From Segatella copri (GTDB taxonomy: Bacteria > Bacteroidota > Bacteroidia > Bacteroidales > Bacteroidaceae): a stretch of 64,000 bases of DNA. The translations under genes were made by a program, and so were the position numbers. The stretch is from the NCBI RefSeq assembly GCF_015074785.1, contig NZ_CP042464.1, positions 248,001 through 312,000 on the forward strand, given 5' to 3'. The first letter of the stretch is position 1, and every line of letters begins with the position of its first letter. Below are positions 45,600 through 55,742 of the stretch, in pieces. The notes beneath the pieces are model-generated. The model did no database searches and had not been told where the DNA came from. It saw only the letters and a list, made by a program, of their open reading frames with translations.

Positions 45600-46535
45600 T
45601 TATTTTATAGTAGAAATCGCAGCTTCTAGCTGCTTGATTAATATTTTCTTTTTCATTTCGGGCGCATAGACGAAGCCGATGATGATGATTTCATCTCCCG
45701 TTTTGCTCAGGCGGATGCTCCTCATCACGTAGGGACCTCCCATGGCGTCGCCCTTCATCTCCCAGAGTCCTTTTTCTGAAAGGACCGGGATTATCATGTA
45801 CATGCTGTCGGTTTCGCCGGGCATGTTTGTGCGGAGCATGCTGTCAATCTGCTGCTTCTCTTGAGCAGGAAAAGCATCAGAATTGGCTTTCCCTCTTCGT
45901 TCTTCCCTCTTCACTTTCATGAGGATGAGGTTCTTCATGCCCGAACTGGCGTTGTTTGAAATCCAGATGAAGTTCCCGGCCTTCTTGCTTGCCTGCATTT
46001 CGGCAGGGATGATTATGCTGATGCCGAAGTTCTTCTTTACCAGCTGCTGCATCTCGTGGTTCTGCTTGCTCGGGTTGGTGGAGATGATGGAGGCGAGGTG
46101 CTCCAGTTCAGTCTCATCTACGAGCTGGCGCAGTTTCTCGGGGTTGAGTTTCTCTTTGAGTTGCTGCGGCGAGCGGGCTGAGATGCGGATGACAGTCTGC
46201 GGTGAAGCATTCTCGTTGCGGCTCAGCCTGACTGAGAATTCCGCTGCCGGGATGTTCACTACGATGCGAGTTCTTACGAGCAGGTAGCTGCCGTGTATCT
46301 TGCCCTTCTTAACCTGGATGAGCCGGCAGAGCGGTTCGGGTTGGGGCAGGGCAGGCACCTCTTCCGTCAGTATCTTCGTAACGATGCTGTCGGTATCTCC
46401 CTCGAGCACCACCTCGTAAGGCTGTCCTGTGCTCTTGGGCAGTTTTCTGTTTCTTCCTCTTCCCGGGCTGCAACTTGCCAGAAAAAGGAACAAAAGACAG
46501 CCGGCAAGTAGGATCTTTAAAGATTCTCTAACCAT
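45600..46535 (-). CDS. DUF4837 family lipoprotein
   Basis: A 311-residue predicted lipoprotein (LLFLFLASCSPGRGRNRKLPKSTG; Cys near 22). The region PKSTGQPYEVVLEGDTDSI and the later LILMKVKREERR and MRSIRLSKTGDEIIIIGFVYAPE match DUF4837, a Bacteroidetes family of unknown function found beside rlmN and pdxA. No enzymatic motif is evident. It lies 17 bp from rlmN and 8 bp from pdxA, so it is part of one operon. Confidence 0.86.
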   Translation of the reverse strand: MVRESLKILLAGCLLFLFLASCSPGRGRNRKLPKSTGQPYEVVLEGDTDSIVTKILTEEVPALPQPEPLCRLIQVKKGKIHGSYLLVRTRIVVNIPAAEFSVRLSRNENASPQTVIRISARSPQQLKEKLNPEKLRQLVDETELEHLASIISTNPSKQNHEMQQLVKKNFGISIIIPAEMQASKKAGNFIWISNNASSGMKNLILMKVKREERRGKANSDAFPAQEKQQIDSMLRTNMPGETDSMYMIIPVLSEKGLWEMKGDAMGGPYVMRSIRLSKTGDEIIIIGFVYAPEMKKKILIKQLEAAISTIK

Positions 46536-46552
46536 TTTTCCCCCACCTTTCC

Positions 46553-47620
46553 TTACTTATTCATCTTCTCTTCATTCTCGTGCTCACGGATTTCTCCGAT
46601 TTTCTTCGAGGTGCTGAGTAGACCGCAGGCAGCGTAGATGTCCTGGCCGCGGCTGGCACGGATGGTGGTGAAGACACCATGCTGGGTGAGGTAATCACGG
46701 AACTGCTCCATCTTCTCATCATCCACACCTTGCAGAGGAATGTCTGGAATTTGGTGGAAACGGATCAGGTTGAAACGGCAGTCAAGTCCCTTCACCAGCT
46801 TGATGATGGCCTTGGCATGCTGCATACTGTCGTTTACGCCCTTAAAGACGATGTATTCGAAACTCAGGCGGCGTTGATGAGAGAAATCATAGTTCCTCAG
46901 CAGTTCTACTACCTGCTCAATGCCCATGCCCCTTTCGGCAGGCATCAGTTCAGCGCGCTCAGAAGGGATAGGGTCGTGCATGCTGATGGCCACATGGCAG
47001 TCGCTCTCTTCCAGGAACCGCTTCAGCTTGTTCTTCACGCCCACCGAACTTACCGTGATGCGCTTCGGGCTCCATGCCCAGCCGTAGTCGGCGGTGAGAA
47101 TCTCTGTGGCGCGCAGCACATTGTCGAGATTATCCATCGGCTCGCCCTGACCCATGAACACGATGTTGGTAAGCTTGTCCACCTCCGGCAGCGAGTAAAT
47201 CTGGTTCAGAATGTCGCCTGCAGGCAAGCTGCCCTCAAACCCCTGCTTGCCGGTCTGGCAGAACAGGCAGTTCATCTTGCATCCCACCTGCGAAGAAACG
47301 CACAGCGTGGCGCGGTCTTTGTCGGGGATGTAAACCGTCTCGACAAATTTGCCGCTTCGGGTAGGGAAGAGGTACTTGATGGTACCATCCACCGAATGTT
47401 GCGCATCGGAATATCCGAAGCATCCTATTTCGTATTCGGCAGCGAGTTTGGCACGGTTCGCCTTCGAGATGTTGGTCATCTCATCAATGCTCTTCACATG
47501 CTGCTCATAGAGCCACTTCGCCATCTGCCCACCGGTGAAGGCGGGCATGCCTAAGTCCTTTGCCACCTGCTTCAATTCGGCAAGTGTAAGGCCCAAAAGA
47601 TATTTTTTTTCATTATTCAT
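46553..47620 (-). CDS. rlmN: 23S rRNA/tRNA adenine-C2 methyltransferase
   Basis: A 355-residue radical-SAM enzyme that methylates A2503 of 23S rRNA. The cluster-binding cysteines are in GCKMNCLFCQTGKQGF, the SAM region in NIVFMGQGEPMDN, and the C-terminal catalytic Cys in YAACGLLST. It is the first gene of the minus-strand run rlmN-DUF4837-pdxA. A TATCTTTG -7 box on the minus strand (47625-47632) is very close to the start. Confidence 0.97.
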   Translation of the reverse strand: MNNEKKYLLGLTLAELKQVAKDLGMPAFTGGQMAKWLYEQHVKSIDEMTNISKANRAKLAAEYEIGCFGYSDAQHSVDGTIKYLFPTRSGKFVETVYIPDKDRATLCVSSQVGCKMNCLFCQTGKQGFEGSLPAGDILNQIYSLPEVDKLTNIVFMGQGEPMDNLDNVLRATEILTADYGWAWSPKRITVSSVGVKNKLKRFLEESDCHVAISMHDPIPSERAELMPAERGMGIEQVVELLRNYDFSHQRRLSFEYIVFKGVNDSMQHAKAIIKLVKGLDCRFNLIRFHQIPDIPLQGVDDEKMEQFRDYLTQHGVFTTIRASRGQDIYAACGLLSTSKKIGEIREHENEEKMNK

Positions 47621-47756
47621 ACTGCAAAGATAGTGTTTTTTGCCGAAAAATTAGTATCTTTGCCACATATTTTAATATAATAAGATAAAATAAAGATAAA
47701 AAACACAGATTTAGCCCCCCGAAAAGGGCTGAAGTGAACAAAAATAACGTAAGAAA

Positions 47757-50700
47757 ATGAGAGAAAAAATAGACCTTTTCTTGCCTTGCGAATACATCGA
47801 CGATGCGCAGAATGCCTTGTCGGTGCTTCATGAGTACAAGACTGTACAGCATATCCACTTCCTGGTGAGTGCTGATTTTGCCGCTCATCATCAGGTGCCC
47901 GAAGGATGTACGTTTGTCATCACCGACCGCCTGGAAAGCAGTAACACCATTGTCAGCATCGCTGAAAATACAGATGCCGACTACGTGATGATCTGTACCC
48001 GCCACACCACCATAGGATGGGGAAACAACACGCTGGAGCGATTCCTCAGAGTGGCAGATGATACGGATGCCGTCATGGTTTACGCCGACCACTACAAGAT
48101 GGTGGAAGGCAAAATGGAGAAACATCCGGTAATTGACTACCAGTCAGGTTCTTTGCGAGATGACTTCGACTTTGGAAGCCTCTGGTGCATCAAGGCACAG
48201 GCGCTGGCCGACTACATCGCCCAACCCGACCGCGAAGAGTATCAGTTTGCCGCCCTCTACGACCTCCGTCTCTATCTGAGCCGCATTGGCGAAATCTTCC
48301 ATCTCAACGAATTCCTCTATTCAGAAGCCGAACTCGACACCCGTAAGAGCGGCGAGAAGCAGTTTGACTATGTAAACCCGCGCAACCGCGAGGTGCAGAT
48401 TGAGATGGAAAAGGCATGCACCCAGCATCTGGGCAAGGTGGGCGCCCTGATAGACACCACCTTCTACCGCCAGCCCGACTTCGGTGAGCAGGATTTTGAA
48501 TACGAGGCATCTGTCATCATCCCCGTCTTCAACCGCGAAAAGACGGTGGCTGATGCCGTGAAGAGTGCGCTGGGACAGAAGGCCAACTTCAAGTTTAACG
48601 TCATCGTGGTAAACAACCATTCTACCGACCGCACCGGCGAAATACTGGATGAACTTAAAGCCGACAACCTGATACAGATTGTGCCGGAGAGAACCGATCT
48701 GGGAATAGGCGGATGCTGGAACGAAGCCATCAACAGCAGTTTCTGTGGAAAGTTTGCCGTACAGCTTGACAGCGATGACCTCTATTCTTCACCAAAGACA
48801 CTCCAAAAAATAGTAGATGCCTTCTACAAGCAGAAGGCTGCCATGATTATAGGCTCGTACCGCATGTGCGACTTCGACCTCAATACCCTGCCACCGGGAC
48901 TGATAGACCACAAGGAGTGGACCGATGAAAACGGATGCAACAATGCGCTGCGTATCAACGGATTGGGCGCTCCGCGCGCCTTCTTCACTCCGCTGGTCAG
49001 ACAGATCCAGTTTCCTAACACCTCGTATGGTGAGGATTATGCGCTCGGCTTGGCATTTTCGCGCCGTTACCGCATCGGCAGAATCTACGACGAACTCTAC
49101 CTCTGCCGCCGCTGGGGAGGTAACAGCGATGCAGCCCTCAGCGTAGAGAAGGTGAACGCCAACAATCTGTATAAGGACCGCCTGCGCACCATGGAACTGA
49201 AGGCACGCCAGCACCTGCTGCAGGGCAAGGCCGACATTATGGAAGACAGCAGCATCTCGCGTTTCTTCAACCGTCAGCTGGAGGTTTGGACCGATGCGCG
49301 CCACCGCTTCCGCGACCTCAAGCATGTAGAAACCCGCCAGTTCTCCGACCAGCTGAAACTGCAGTGGAACCCAGCCCGCATCGTAAGTACGGGCGCCAAG
49401 ATAGATAAGAAAACCCTGGGCGAGCGCCCTTGTTTCCTTTGCGACAAGAACCGTCCTAAGGAACAGATGTCGAAGCAGATAGACGAGAAATTCCATCTTC
49501 TGGTGAATCCGTTCCCGATTCTGCCAGTCCACTTCACCATTCCGGCACGCAAGCATCAGCCTCAGCTCATCTACAAGAACTACGGCGAGATGCACCGCTT
49601 CATCAGTCTGCACAGCGACCTGATGGTGTTCTACAACGGTCCGAAGTGTGGTGCATCGGCTCCAGACCATCTTCATTTCCAGGCAGGAACCAACGGCATC
49701 CTTCCTCTTCAGACTAACTGGCAGCGTCTCTCCCGCAACCTGACCGATATCATCTCTCTCAATGATGAGGAGAAAATCTCAGTGGTTCGCGACTTCATCG
49801 TTCCCGCCTTCGTCATCATCTCGAAGAGTGCTGAGAGCGATGAGGCCCTCTTCCGCCGTCTCTACAAGGCAATGCCTCAGCGTGGCGACGAAACCGAACC
49901 GATGATGAACATCATCTCCTGGCGCAAGGGCGAGGAATTCATCAGCGTGGTCATTCCGAGAGAAAAGCACCGTCCGGAAGCCTATTTTGCCGAAGGCGAT
50001 GCCCAGTTTGTGGTTTCGCCGGGAGCACTGGATATGAGCGGACTCATCATCACCCCTCGTGAGGAAGATTTCCGAAAGCTGACCGAGGAGAAAGCCCTCT
50101 CGCTGCTGCAGGAATGTGGCGTTTCGGAAGAAAAGATGAACGCCATCATCGCCAAACTGAAGGCATCTAAGGATGCCGAGGATGCAGCCGAAGCCTCTTC
50201 CACCTTATATAATAAAGGTAAGCAGCCCGACGTAACGGTGGGCATCGTGAGTGCGCAGAAGATTCATTTCTCGCTCAACAAACCTTATCTTGCCAAGGGC
50301 GAAAAGGTGCTGGGCGAACAGGTGGTAGAATTCTCAGAAGGCGGTGTGCTCTGGAACGGCAACCAGTACAGCCAGCTTACCTTTCATCCGCAGAGTGCCG
50401 ACGCCTCGTTTTCGCTGAGCGACGTAACCATCGGTGTCAACTTCCACTGGGAGCGCAAGGAAACCCAAACCTTCCTGGGCACGCTCCGCTTTGTGGTAGA
50501 ATCGGATAAGATTGTGGCAATCAATGAGTTGCCTGTAGAGAAATATCTGGAGAGCGTCATCAGCAGTGAGATGAGTGCCACTTCGAGTCTCGAACTCCTG
50601 AAGGCGCACGCCGTCATCTCCCGTTCATGGCTCCTGGCACAGATGAAGAAGCGCCGAGAGGTGGCTGAGAGCGGCAACAACTTCTTCTCCTTCACCAAGA

Positions 50701-51539
50701 AGGAAGATACGCTCATCCGCTGGTACGACCGCGAAGACCACACCCTCTTTGATGTATGTGCCGACGACCACTGCCAGCGCTACCAGGGTATCACCAAGGA
50801 AACATCGCCCCATGTAGCTGAAGCCATCCGCCAGACCAAGGGACAGATTCTGATGGACGGCGAAGAAATCTGCGATGCAAGATTCTCGAAATGCTGCGGC
50901 GGAATAACCGAGGAATTCCAGTATTGCTGGGAGGATACGCCGAAGACTTATCTCACGGCGGTTCGCGACATTGCCCTGGGCGTAGAACATACACAGCCTA
51001 ATCTGACCAATGAGGAGGAGGCTGAGAAATGGATCCGCTTCAATCCGCCAGCTTTCTGCAACACGCAGGACAAGAAAATCCTGTCAGAAGTGCTCAACGA
51101 CTATGATCAGGAAACCGTCAATTTCTACCGCTGGAAAGAAACGCTCAGCCAGGAGAAGTTGCAGCAGCTCATCGCCGACAAACTGAAGATGGACCTGGGT
51201 GCCATCCTTGACATGAAGGCCGTGGAGCGCGGAAAGAGTGGAAGAATCAGCAAACTCCAGATCATCGGAACAGAGAAGACCTTTACCATCGGTAAGGAAC
51301 TCGAAATCCGCCGTACGCTGAGCGACAGTCATCTGCTGAGTTCAGCCTTCGTGGTGGATAAATATGATAAGGATGAGCAGGGAGTGCCTCAGCGTTTCGA
51401 ACTCATCGGAGCCGGTTGGGGGCATGGAGTAGGCCTCTGCCAGATTGGTGCTGCCGTGATGGGCGAGCAGGGTTATCATTATGATGCCATCCTGTTGCAC
51501 TACTATCAGGGTGCTGAAATCAAGAAACTTTATAAATAG
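47757..51539 (+). CDS. Multidomain glycosyltransferase (two GT-A-like) - HIT-like DUF4922 - SpoIID/LytB fusion
   Basis: A 1260-residue protein without a signal peptide, so probably cytoplasmic. Residues 1-240 resemble a degenerate GT-A domain ([19 protein letters not shown]). Residues 247-480 form a GT2 domain ([37 protein letters not shown]). Residues 590-830 are DUF4922, related to the HIT/GalT fold, with [14 protein letters not shown] (HxHxQ, about 637). Residues 850-1260 are SpoIID/Lyt[16 protein letters not shown] has the catalytic Glu (about 936), [11 protein letters not shown] (about 1000) the zinc-type residues, and [13 protein letters not shown] the family end motif. The next gene, 9 bp on, is an AmpG-like permease, suggesting handling of imported peptidoglycan fragments; this is inference. 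Confidence 0.87.
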   Translation: MREKIDLFLPCEYIDDAQNALSVLHEYKTVQHIHFLVSADFAAHHQVPEGCTFVITDRLESSNTIVSIAENTDADYVMICTRHTTIGWGNNTLERFLRVADDTDAVMVYADHYKMVEGKMEKHPVIDYQSGSLRDDFDFGSLWCIKAQALADYIAQPDREEYQFAALYDLRLYLSRIGEIFHLNEFLYSEAELDTRKSGEKQFDYVNPRNREVQIEMEKACTQHLGKVGALIDTTFYRQPDFGEQDFEYEASVIIPVFNREKTVADAVKSALGQKANFKFNVIVVNNHSTDRTGEILDELKADNLIQIVPERTDLGIGGCWNEAINSSFCGKFAVQLDSDDLYSSPKTLQKIVDAFYKQKAAMIIGSYRMCDFDLNTLPPGLIDHKEWTDENGCNNALRINGLGAPRAFFTPLVRQIQFPNTSYGEDYALGLAFSRRYRIGRIYDELYLCRRWGGNSDAALSVEKVNANNLYKDRLRTMELKARQHLLQGKADIMEDSSISRFFNRQLEVWTDARHRFRDLKHVETRQFSDQLKLQWNPARIVSTGAKIDKKTLGERPCFLCDKNRPKEQMSKQIDEKFHLLVNPFPILPVHFTIPARKHQPQLIYKNYGEMHRFISLHSDLMVFYNGPKCGASAPDHLHFQAGTNGILPLQTNWQRLSRNLTDIISLNDEEKISVVRDFIVPAFVIISKSAESDEALFRRLYKAMPQRGDETEPMMNIISWRKGEEFISVVIPREKHRPEAYFAEGDAQFVVSPGALDMSGLIITPREEDFRKLTEEKALSLLQECGVSEEKMNAIIAKLKASKDAEDAAEASSTLYNKGKQPDVTVGIVSAQKIHFSLNKPYLAKGEKVLGEQVVEFSEGGVLWNGNQYSQLTFHPQSADASFSLSDVTIGVNFHWERKETQTFLGTLRFVVESDKIVAINELPVEKYLESVISSEMSATSSLELLKAHAVISRSWLLAQMKKRREVAESGNNFFSFTKKEDTLIRWYDREDHTLFDVCADDHCQRYQGITKETSPHVAEAIRQTKGQILMDGEEICDARFSKCCGGITEEFQYCWEDTPKTYLTAVRDIALGVEHTQPNLTNEEEAEKWIRFNPPAFCNTQDKKILSEVLNDYDQETVNFYRWKETLSQEKLQQLIADKLKMDLGAILDMKAVERGKSGRISKLQIIGTEKTFTIGKELEIRRTLSDSHLLSSAFVVDKYDKDEQGVPQRFELIGAGWGHGVGLCQIGAAVMGEQGYHYDAILLHYYQGAEIKKLYK

Positions 51540-51548
51540 TGATGTAAA

Positions 51549-52874
51549 ATGGTAACAAAGAAAAACAGTCGGAGTCCATGGGCATGGATTCCGACCCTCT
51601 ATTTTGCCGAAGGACTCCCCAACGTCATCGTTACCGCCCTCTCTGTGGTGATGTACATGCAGTTGGGGCTGACCGATGCTGAGGTGGGTCTCTATACCGG
51701 ATGGCTCGCCCTTCCCTGGGTCATCAAACCCTTGTGGAGTCCGTTCATAGATTTGCTGAAGACTAAGCGCTGGTGGGTGCTCACCATGCAGGCTCTCATC
51801 GGAGCTGCCCTTGCCGGCATCGCCTTCTCGCTGCCTACAGCCTTCTGGTTCCAGGCAACGATGTGCTTCTTCTTCCTCATCGCTTTCTGTAGTGCCACCC
51901 ACGACATTTCGGCAGATGGTTTCTACATGATTGAGCTGGATGAACATACGCAGACTAAGTTTGTAGGCTTGCGAAATACCTTCTACCGCCTCGCCATCAT
52001 CTTTGTAAATGGGTTTCTGGTGATGCTGGCAGGTGTGCTTCAGGTTCTCTTCCGCAACCAGATTCGCTTCTCATGGGCGCTTATCTTTTACGGACTGGCA
52101 GGTATCTTCATCGGTTTGTGGCTCTACCACAGCCGCTTCATGCCGCGCCCGAAGGATGATGTGCAGACCGACAGAACGGTGGGTGAAGTGGCTCATGAAC
52201 TGAAGAACATGTTCCGCACCTTCTTCGTGAAGTTCGGATTGGGTGAAACCGTCTGTGTGATGCTCTTTCTCTTGCTCTACCGATTCCCTGAAGCGCTTCT
52301 GAACACCATGACCAAGACCTTCATCCTCCGTCCTAATTCGCAGGGTGGACTAGGATTGTCACCTCAGGAATATGGCTTTGCCAATGGTACTGTGGGATTG
52401 ATAGGTTTGCTGCTGGGTGGAATTCTTGGTGGTATTCTGGTGAGCAGGGATGGAATGAAGAAATGGCTTTGGCCTCTGGTTTGTGCCATCACCTTGCCTG
52501 ATGTGGTTTACATCTATCTGAGTTACTCGCTCAATAGCAACCTCATCGTGGTTTCCAGCTGTCTTTTTGTCGAGCAGTTGGGTTATGGTCTGGGCTTCAC
52601 GGTTCTTACCCTCTACATGCTGTTCTACAGTCAGGGAAAGTTCAAAACCTCCCATTATTCCATCTGTACGGGCATCTCCTATCTCGGATTGATGCTGCCG
52701 GGCATGGTTTCTGGATATCTGAAGGATATGGTAGGTTACCGCATGTTCTTTATCATCGTGATGGCATGTTGCGCCATCACCTTCCTGGTTACTGCTTTCC
52801 TGAAGATTGATCCTAATTTCGGAAAGAAAGAGGAGAAGGAAGAGGATGAAGTGGAATTGGACGCGATAGAATAA
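51549..52874 (+). CDS. AmpG-like MFS permease
   Basis: A 441-residue inner-membrane transporter with about twelve helices. The N-terminus (YFAEGLPNVIVTALSVVMYMQLGLTDAEVGLYTGWLALPWVIKPLW) has the pattern of AmpG muropeptide permeases, as do DISADGFYM and the loop AGVLQVLF. AmpG carries GlcNAc-anhydroMurNAc peptides from periplasm to cytoplasm. It starts 9 bp after the SpoIID fusion gene, so they form a two-gene operon. The substrate is inferred from family and neighbour. Confidence 0.88.
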   Translation: MVTKKNSRSPWAWIPTLYFAEGLPNVIVTALSVVMYMQLGLTDAEVGLYTGWLALPWVIKPLWSPFIDLLKTKRWWVLTMQALIGAALAGIAFSLPTAFWFQATMCFFFLIAFCSATHDISADGFYMIELDEHTQTKFVGLRNTFYRLAIIFVNGFLVMLAGVLQVLFRNQIRFSWALIFYGLAGIFIGLWLYHSRFMPRPKDDVQTDRTVGEVAHELKNMFRTFFVKFGLGETVCVMLFLLLYRFPEALLNTMTKTFILRPNSQGGLGLSPQEYGFANGTVGLIGLLLGGILGGILVSRDGMKKWLWPLVCAITLPDVVYIYLSYSLNSNLIVVSSCLFVEQLGYGLGFTVLTLYMLFYSQGKFKTSHYSICTGISYLGLMLPGMVSGYLKDMVGYRMFFIIVMACCAITFLVTAFLKIDPNFGKKEEKEEDEVELDAIE

Positions 52875-52890
52875 ATGATGATGTTAACGT

Positions 52891-52923
52891 AAAAACGAGG
52901 ATGTGCGAACATCCTCGTTTTTA
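52891..52923. terminator. Bidirectional terminator between the permease and YjbQ-family genes
   Basis: AAAAACGAGGAT pairs with ATCCTCGTTTTT. It lies between convergent stops at 52874 and 52927. Confidence 0.9.
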
Positions 52924-52926
52924 TCT

Positions 52927-53340
52927 TTATTCCCCGATAATCGTTGCGATGAGGTGTCGGCTTCCGCTTCCCTCTCTGAATTCACAGAGGTAGATTCCCT
53001 GCCATGTTCCGAGGTTTAATCTGCCGTTGGTAATGGGAATGGTGAGCGATACACCCACCATGCTCGATTTGGCATGAGCCGACATATCCGTCGGTCCTTC
53101 ATCCTGGTGCAGGTATCTTGGGTCGCCATCTGGAACCAGTCTTTCGAAGATACCCTTCAAGTCATGTCTCACATCCGGGTCGAAGTTCTCGTTCAGCGAC
53201 AATCCGCAACTGGTATGTCTTACGAAGAGATTCAGAATCCCTGTCTTAGGCAGCGCTGGCAGGTTCCTCATCACCTCATTGGTTACGAGGTGAAAGCCGC
53301 GAGGAAGCGGACGCAATGAAAATTCTACTTGCTGTATCAT
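52927..53340 (-). CDS. YjbQ/UPF0047 family protein
   Basis: A 137-residue cytoplasmic protein of the YjbQ family, homotrimeric proteins sometimes annotated as secondary thiamine-phosphate synthases. HTSCGLSLNENFDPDV and AHAKSSMVGVSLTIPITNGRL with GTWQGIYLCEF are the family signatures and include conserved His, Asn, Asp and Glu residues. Length is normal. The physiological role is not established. It lies just left of the IS element. Confidence 0.92.
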   Translation of the reverse strand: MIQQVEFSLRPLPRGFHLVTNEVMRNLPALPKTGILNLFVRHTSCGLSLNENFDPDVRHDLKGIFERLVPDGDPRYLHQDEGPTDMSAHAKSSMVGVSLTIPITNGRLNLGTWQGIYLCEFREGSGSRHLIATIIGE

Positions 53341-53367
53341 ATCATTCTTTGTTTTTATATCCTTAAT

Positions 53368-54950
53368 TCCGCAACACTATAATTTAACTTTATTTATAAG
53401 TTCCTGAGCAACAAAAAGTTGCCCAGGATTTTGCCATGTCAGAATTTTCACTTATCTTAGTGTTGCAAAAAGAAAACAAGCAAAACTCTAATATGACATG
53501 GCAAAAATACAAATTAAATCTGAGAAACTCACACCTTTTGGAGGAATTTTTTCAATCATGGAGAAATTTGACTCCATGCTTTCACCCGTTATCGACTCAA
53601 CACTGGGTCAGAGATGCAGCAGTATCTTCGGATATCAGTTCAGCGAGATAGTCCGTTCGCTGATGAGCGTTTATTTCTGTGGCGGCTCATGCGTGGAAGA
53701 TGTAACGTCACAACTGATGCGCCATCTCTCGTATCATCCTACCCTTCGTACATGCAGCTCTGATACCATCCTCAGAGCCATCAAGGAACTGACACAGGAA
53801 AACATCTCCTATACTTCCGACCAAGGCAAGACCTATGATTTCAATACTGCAGACAAACTCAACACATTGCTTATAAACGCTTTGGTTTCTACAGGCGAGT
53901 TGAAGGAAATTGAGGAATACGATGTTGACTTTGACCATCAGTTCCTTGAAACGGAGAAGTATGATGCAAAACCGACCTACAAAAAGTTCCTCGGCTACAG
54001 GCCTGGCGTATATGTTATCGGTGACAAGATAGTCTATATCGAGAACAGCGATGGTAACACGAATGTGCGTTTTCATCAGGCAGACACCCATAAGAGATTC
54101 TTCGCTCTTCTGGAATCCCAGAACATCCGTGTAAATCGCTTCAGGGCAGACTGCGGTTCCTGCTCGAAGGAAATCGTCAGTGAGATAGAGAAGCATTGCA
54201 AACATTTCTACATCCGTGCCAACCGATGCAGTTCGCTCTACAATGACATCTTTGCTCTGAGAGGATGGAAGACGGAGGAGATTAACGGCATCCAGTTCGA
54301 ACTCAATTCCATTCTCGTTGAGAAATGGGAAGGCAAGTGCTATCGTCTTGTCATCCAGAGACAAAGACGCAACAGTGGCGACCTTGACCTGTGGGAAGGC
54401 GAATACACTTACCGTTGTATTCTGACCAACGATTACAAGTCATCGACAAGGGACATTGTTGAATTCTACAATCTGCGTGGCGGCAAGGAACGTATCTTTG
54501 ACGACATGAACAACGGATTCGGTTGGAGCAGGCTCCCCAAGTCATTCATGGCGGAGAATACTGTCTTTCTTCTGCTTACTGCATTGATACACAATTTCTA
54601 CAAGACCATCATGAGCAGGCTTGACACCAAGGCTTTTGGGCTCAAGAAAACGAGTCGCATAAAGGCTTTTGTCTTCAGATTCATCTCCGTACCTGCCAAG
54701 TGGATCATGACTGCAAGGCAATACGTGCTGAATATCTACACAGAGAACCGAGCTTATGCAAAACCCTTCAAAACAGAATTCGGATAAGAATCCTTTCTTT
54801 CCGGTTTGAATCTGCGTATTACCTCAAGTCGCATCGTGGGGTAAGGGGATGGTGGCTACATATTGATGTTGTGCTGTTGCTTTTTACTGAAAGCTGCTAC
54901 TAACGACTCATAAATCTACCCTTAATCGTGTATTGGATGATAGTTGCGGA
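53368..54950 (+). mobile_element. IS1380-family insertion sequence
   Basis: About 1.58 kb bounded by short inverted repeats, TCCGCAAC (53368-53375) and GTTGCGGA (54943-54950), and containing one intact transposase. No convincing target duplication is seen next to the repeats. The left end carries two inverted repeats: a hairpin CCTGAGCAAC/GTTGCCCAGG (53403-53427) and GCCATGTCA (53433-53441) with TGACATGGC (53494-53502), the latter covering the transposase start codon. The element appears complete and potentially active. Confidence 0.85.
53498..54787 (+). CDS. IS1380-family transposase
   Basis: A 429-residue DDE transposase. The start MAKIQIKSEKLTPFGGIFSI is typical of the family. Catalytic residues are likely in DVDFDHQFLETEK (first Asp), FRADCGSCSKE (second Asp) and FYNLRGGKERIFDDM (Glu in the YxxRG-x-x-E signature). 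The frame is intact. The ATG lies inside an inverted repeat that may hide it in long read-through transcripts. Confidence 0.93.
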   Translation: MAKIQIKSEKLTPFGGIFSIMEKFDSMLSPVIDSTLGQRCSSIFGYQFSEIVRSLMSVYFCGGSCVEDVTSQLMRHLSYHPTLRTCSSDTILRAIKELTQENISYTSDQGKTYDFNTADKLNTLLINALVSTGELKEIEEYDVDFDHQFLETEKYDAKPTYKKFLGYRPGVYVIGDKIVYIENSDGNTNVRFHQADTHKRFFALLESQNIRVNRFRADCGSCSKEIVSEIEKHCKHFYIRANRCSSLYNDIFALRGWKTEEINGIQFELNSILVEKWEGKCYRLVIQRQRRNSGDLDLWEGEYTYRCILTNDYKSSTRDIVEFYNLRGGKERIFDDMNNGFGWSRLPKSFMAENTVFLLLTALIHNFYKTIMSRLDTKAFGLKKTSRIKAFVFRFISVPAKWIMTARQYVLNIYTENRAYAKPFKTEFG

Positions 54951-55151
54951 TTTTAGGTATATTTCAATTGTTTGTATCTTTCTGATTGTCAATTTACAAA
55001 GGTAATTATAATTTTATTATTATAATACTATTATAATGCAAATATAGGAAAGTTTAACCATTAAAGGATTTCTCTTCCTTACTATCTGCTACCCCGAAAA
55101 ATCTTCTTCTTTAGAAGAAGGAAAAAAACAGGAAAAATAATCCCGAAAAAA

Positions 55152-55183
55152 TTTGGTGGTTTCAGAATAATGATGTACTTTTG
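55152..55183 (+). promoter_or_regulatory. Promoter of the 95-residue protein gene
   Basis: TTTG (55152-55155), 20 bases, TACTTTTG (55176-55183). The gap 54951-55302 also contains TA-rich sequence near 55005-55035. The leader is about 110 bases long and partly self-complementary (ACCACGGTGGT at 55250-55260), so it might be structured. Confidence 0.72.
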
Positions 55184-55302
55184 CACCCGAAATCAAGCAT
55201 TAAGAGTTGCCCAGTTGTGGCACACCAACCGAGTTTCGCATAGAGATAACCACGGTGGTAAAAGAATGTGTAAGTGTTTAACAACTTAAAATAATTATCT
55301 TT

Positions 55303-55590
55303 ATGAATCCAAATTCAGATTTAAAGAACAATGAGAATGTAATGGCAGCTAATGCCGAGTCATCAACAATTAAGACAGTTATTGCTGAGTCATCAACTGT
55401 TGATGCAGGCTATGCCGAGTCAAGAATTTCAGAGTATGCAGCCCGCTTTGCCGCTTACAGCGATGAGCTTTTGAAGCAGACCATAGATCATGAGCGCAAG
55501 GTTCGTGGTTGGGGCAGCGAGCGCAGTTACTTCCTTGCCGCCTTGCGAGGAGAGTGTGAGAAACGAGGCATTGATTACTGCTGGAAATAG
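55303..55590 (+). CDS. Small protein of unknown function with internal repeats
   Basis: A 95-residue protein with a full consensus promoter and a long leader. The N-terminal half has a repeated word: NAESSTIKTV, IAESSTVDAG and YAESRISEYA, encoded by GAGTCATCAAC-type DNA repeats of about 30 bp. The C-terminal half is helical and ends SYFLAALRGECEKRGIDYCWK, which looks conserved and protein-like. No signal peptide, no known domain. It sits alone between the IS and the pectinesterase-like gene. Confidence 0.7.
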   Translation: MNPNSDLKNNENVMAANAESSTIKTVIAESSTVDAGYAESRISEYAARFAAYSDELLKQTIDHERKVRGWGSERSYFLAALRGECEKRGIDYCWK

Positions 55591-55742
55591 GGGGATGCTT
55601 TTCTGATGCATAGCACCAACCAGTCACAAGGATGCTGTCTTTTTACGCAGCCAAAATAAAAATCATTTTTCCATCAAAAAAATACGTTATTTCGAAATTT
55701 TTTCGTAATATTGCACCCAAAATAACATTAAAAACTATTGAT

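Noticed and set aside
53350..54960. Target-site duplication flanking the IS.
   Set aside because: Bases outside the inverted repeats (CCTTAAT and TTTTAGG) do not match as a direct repeat.
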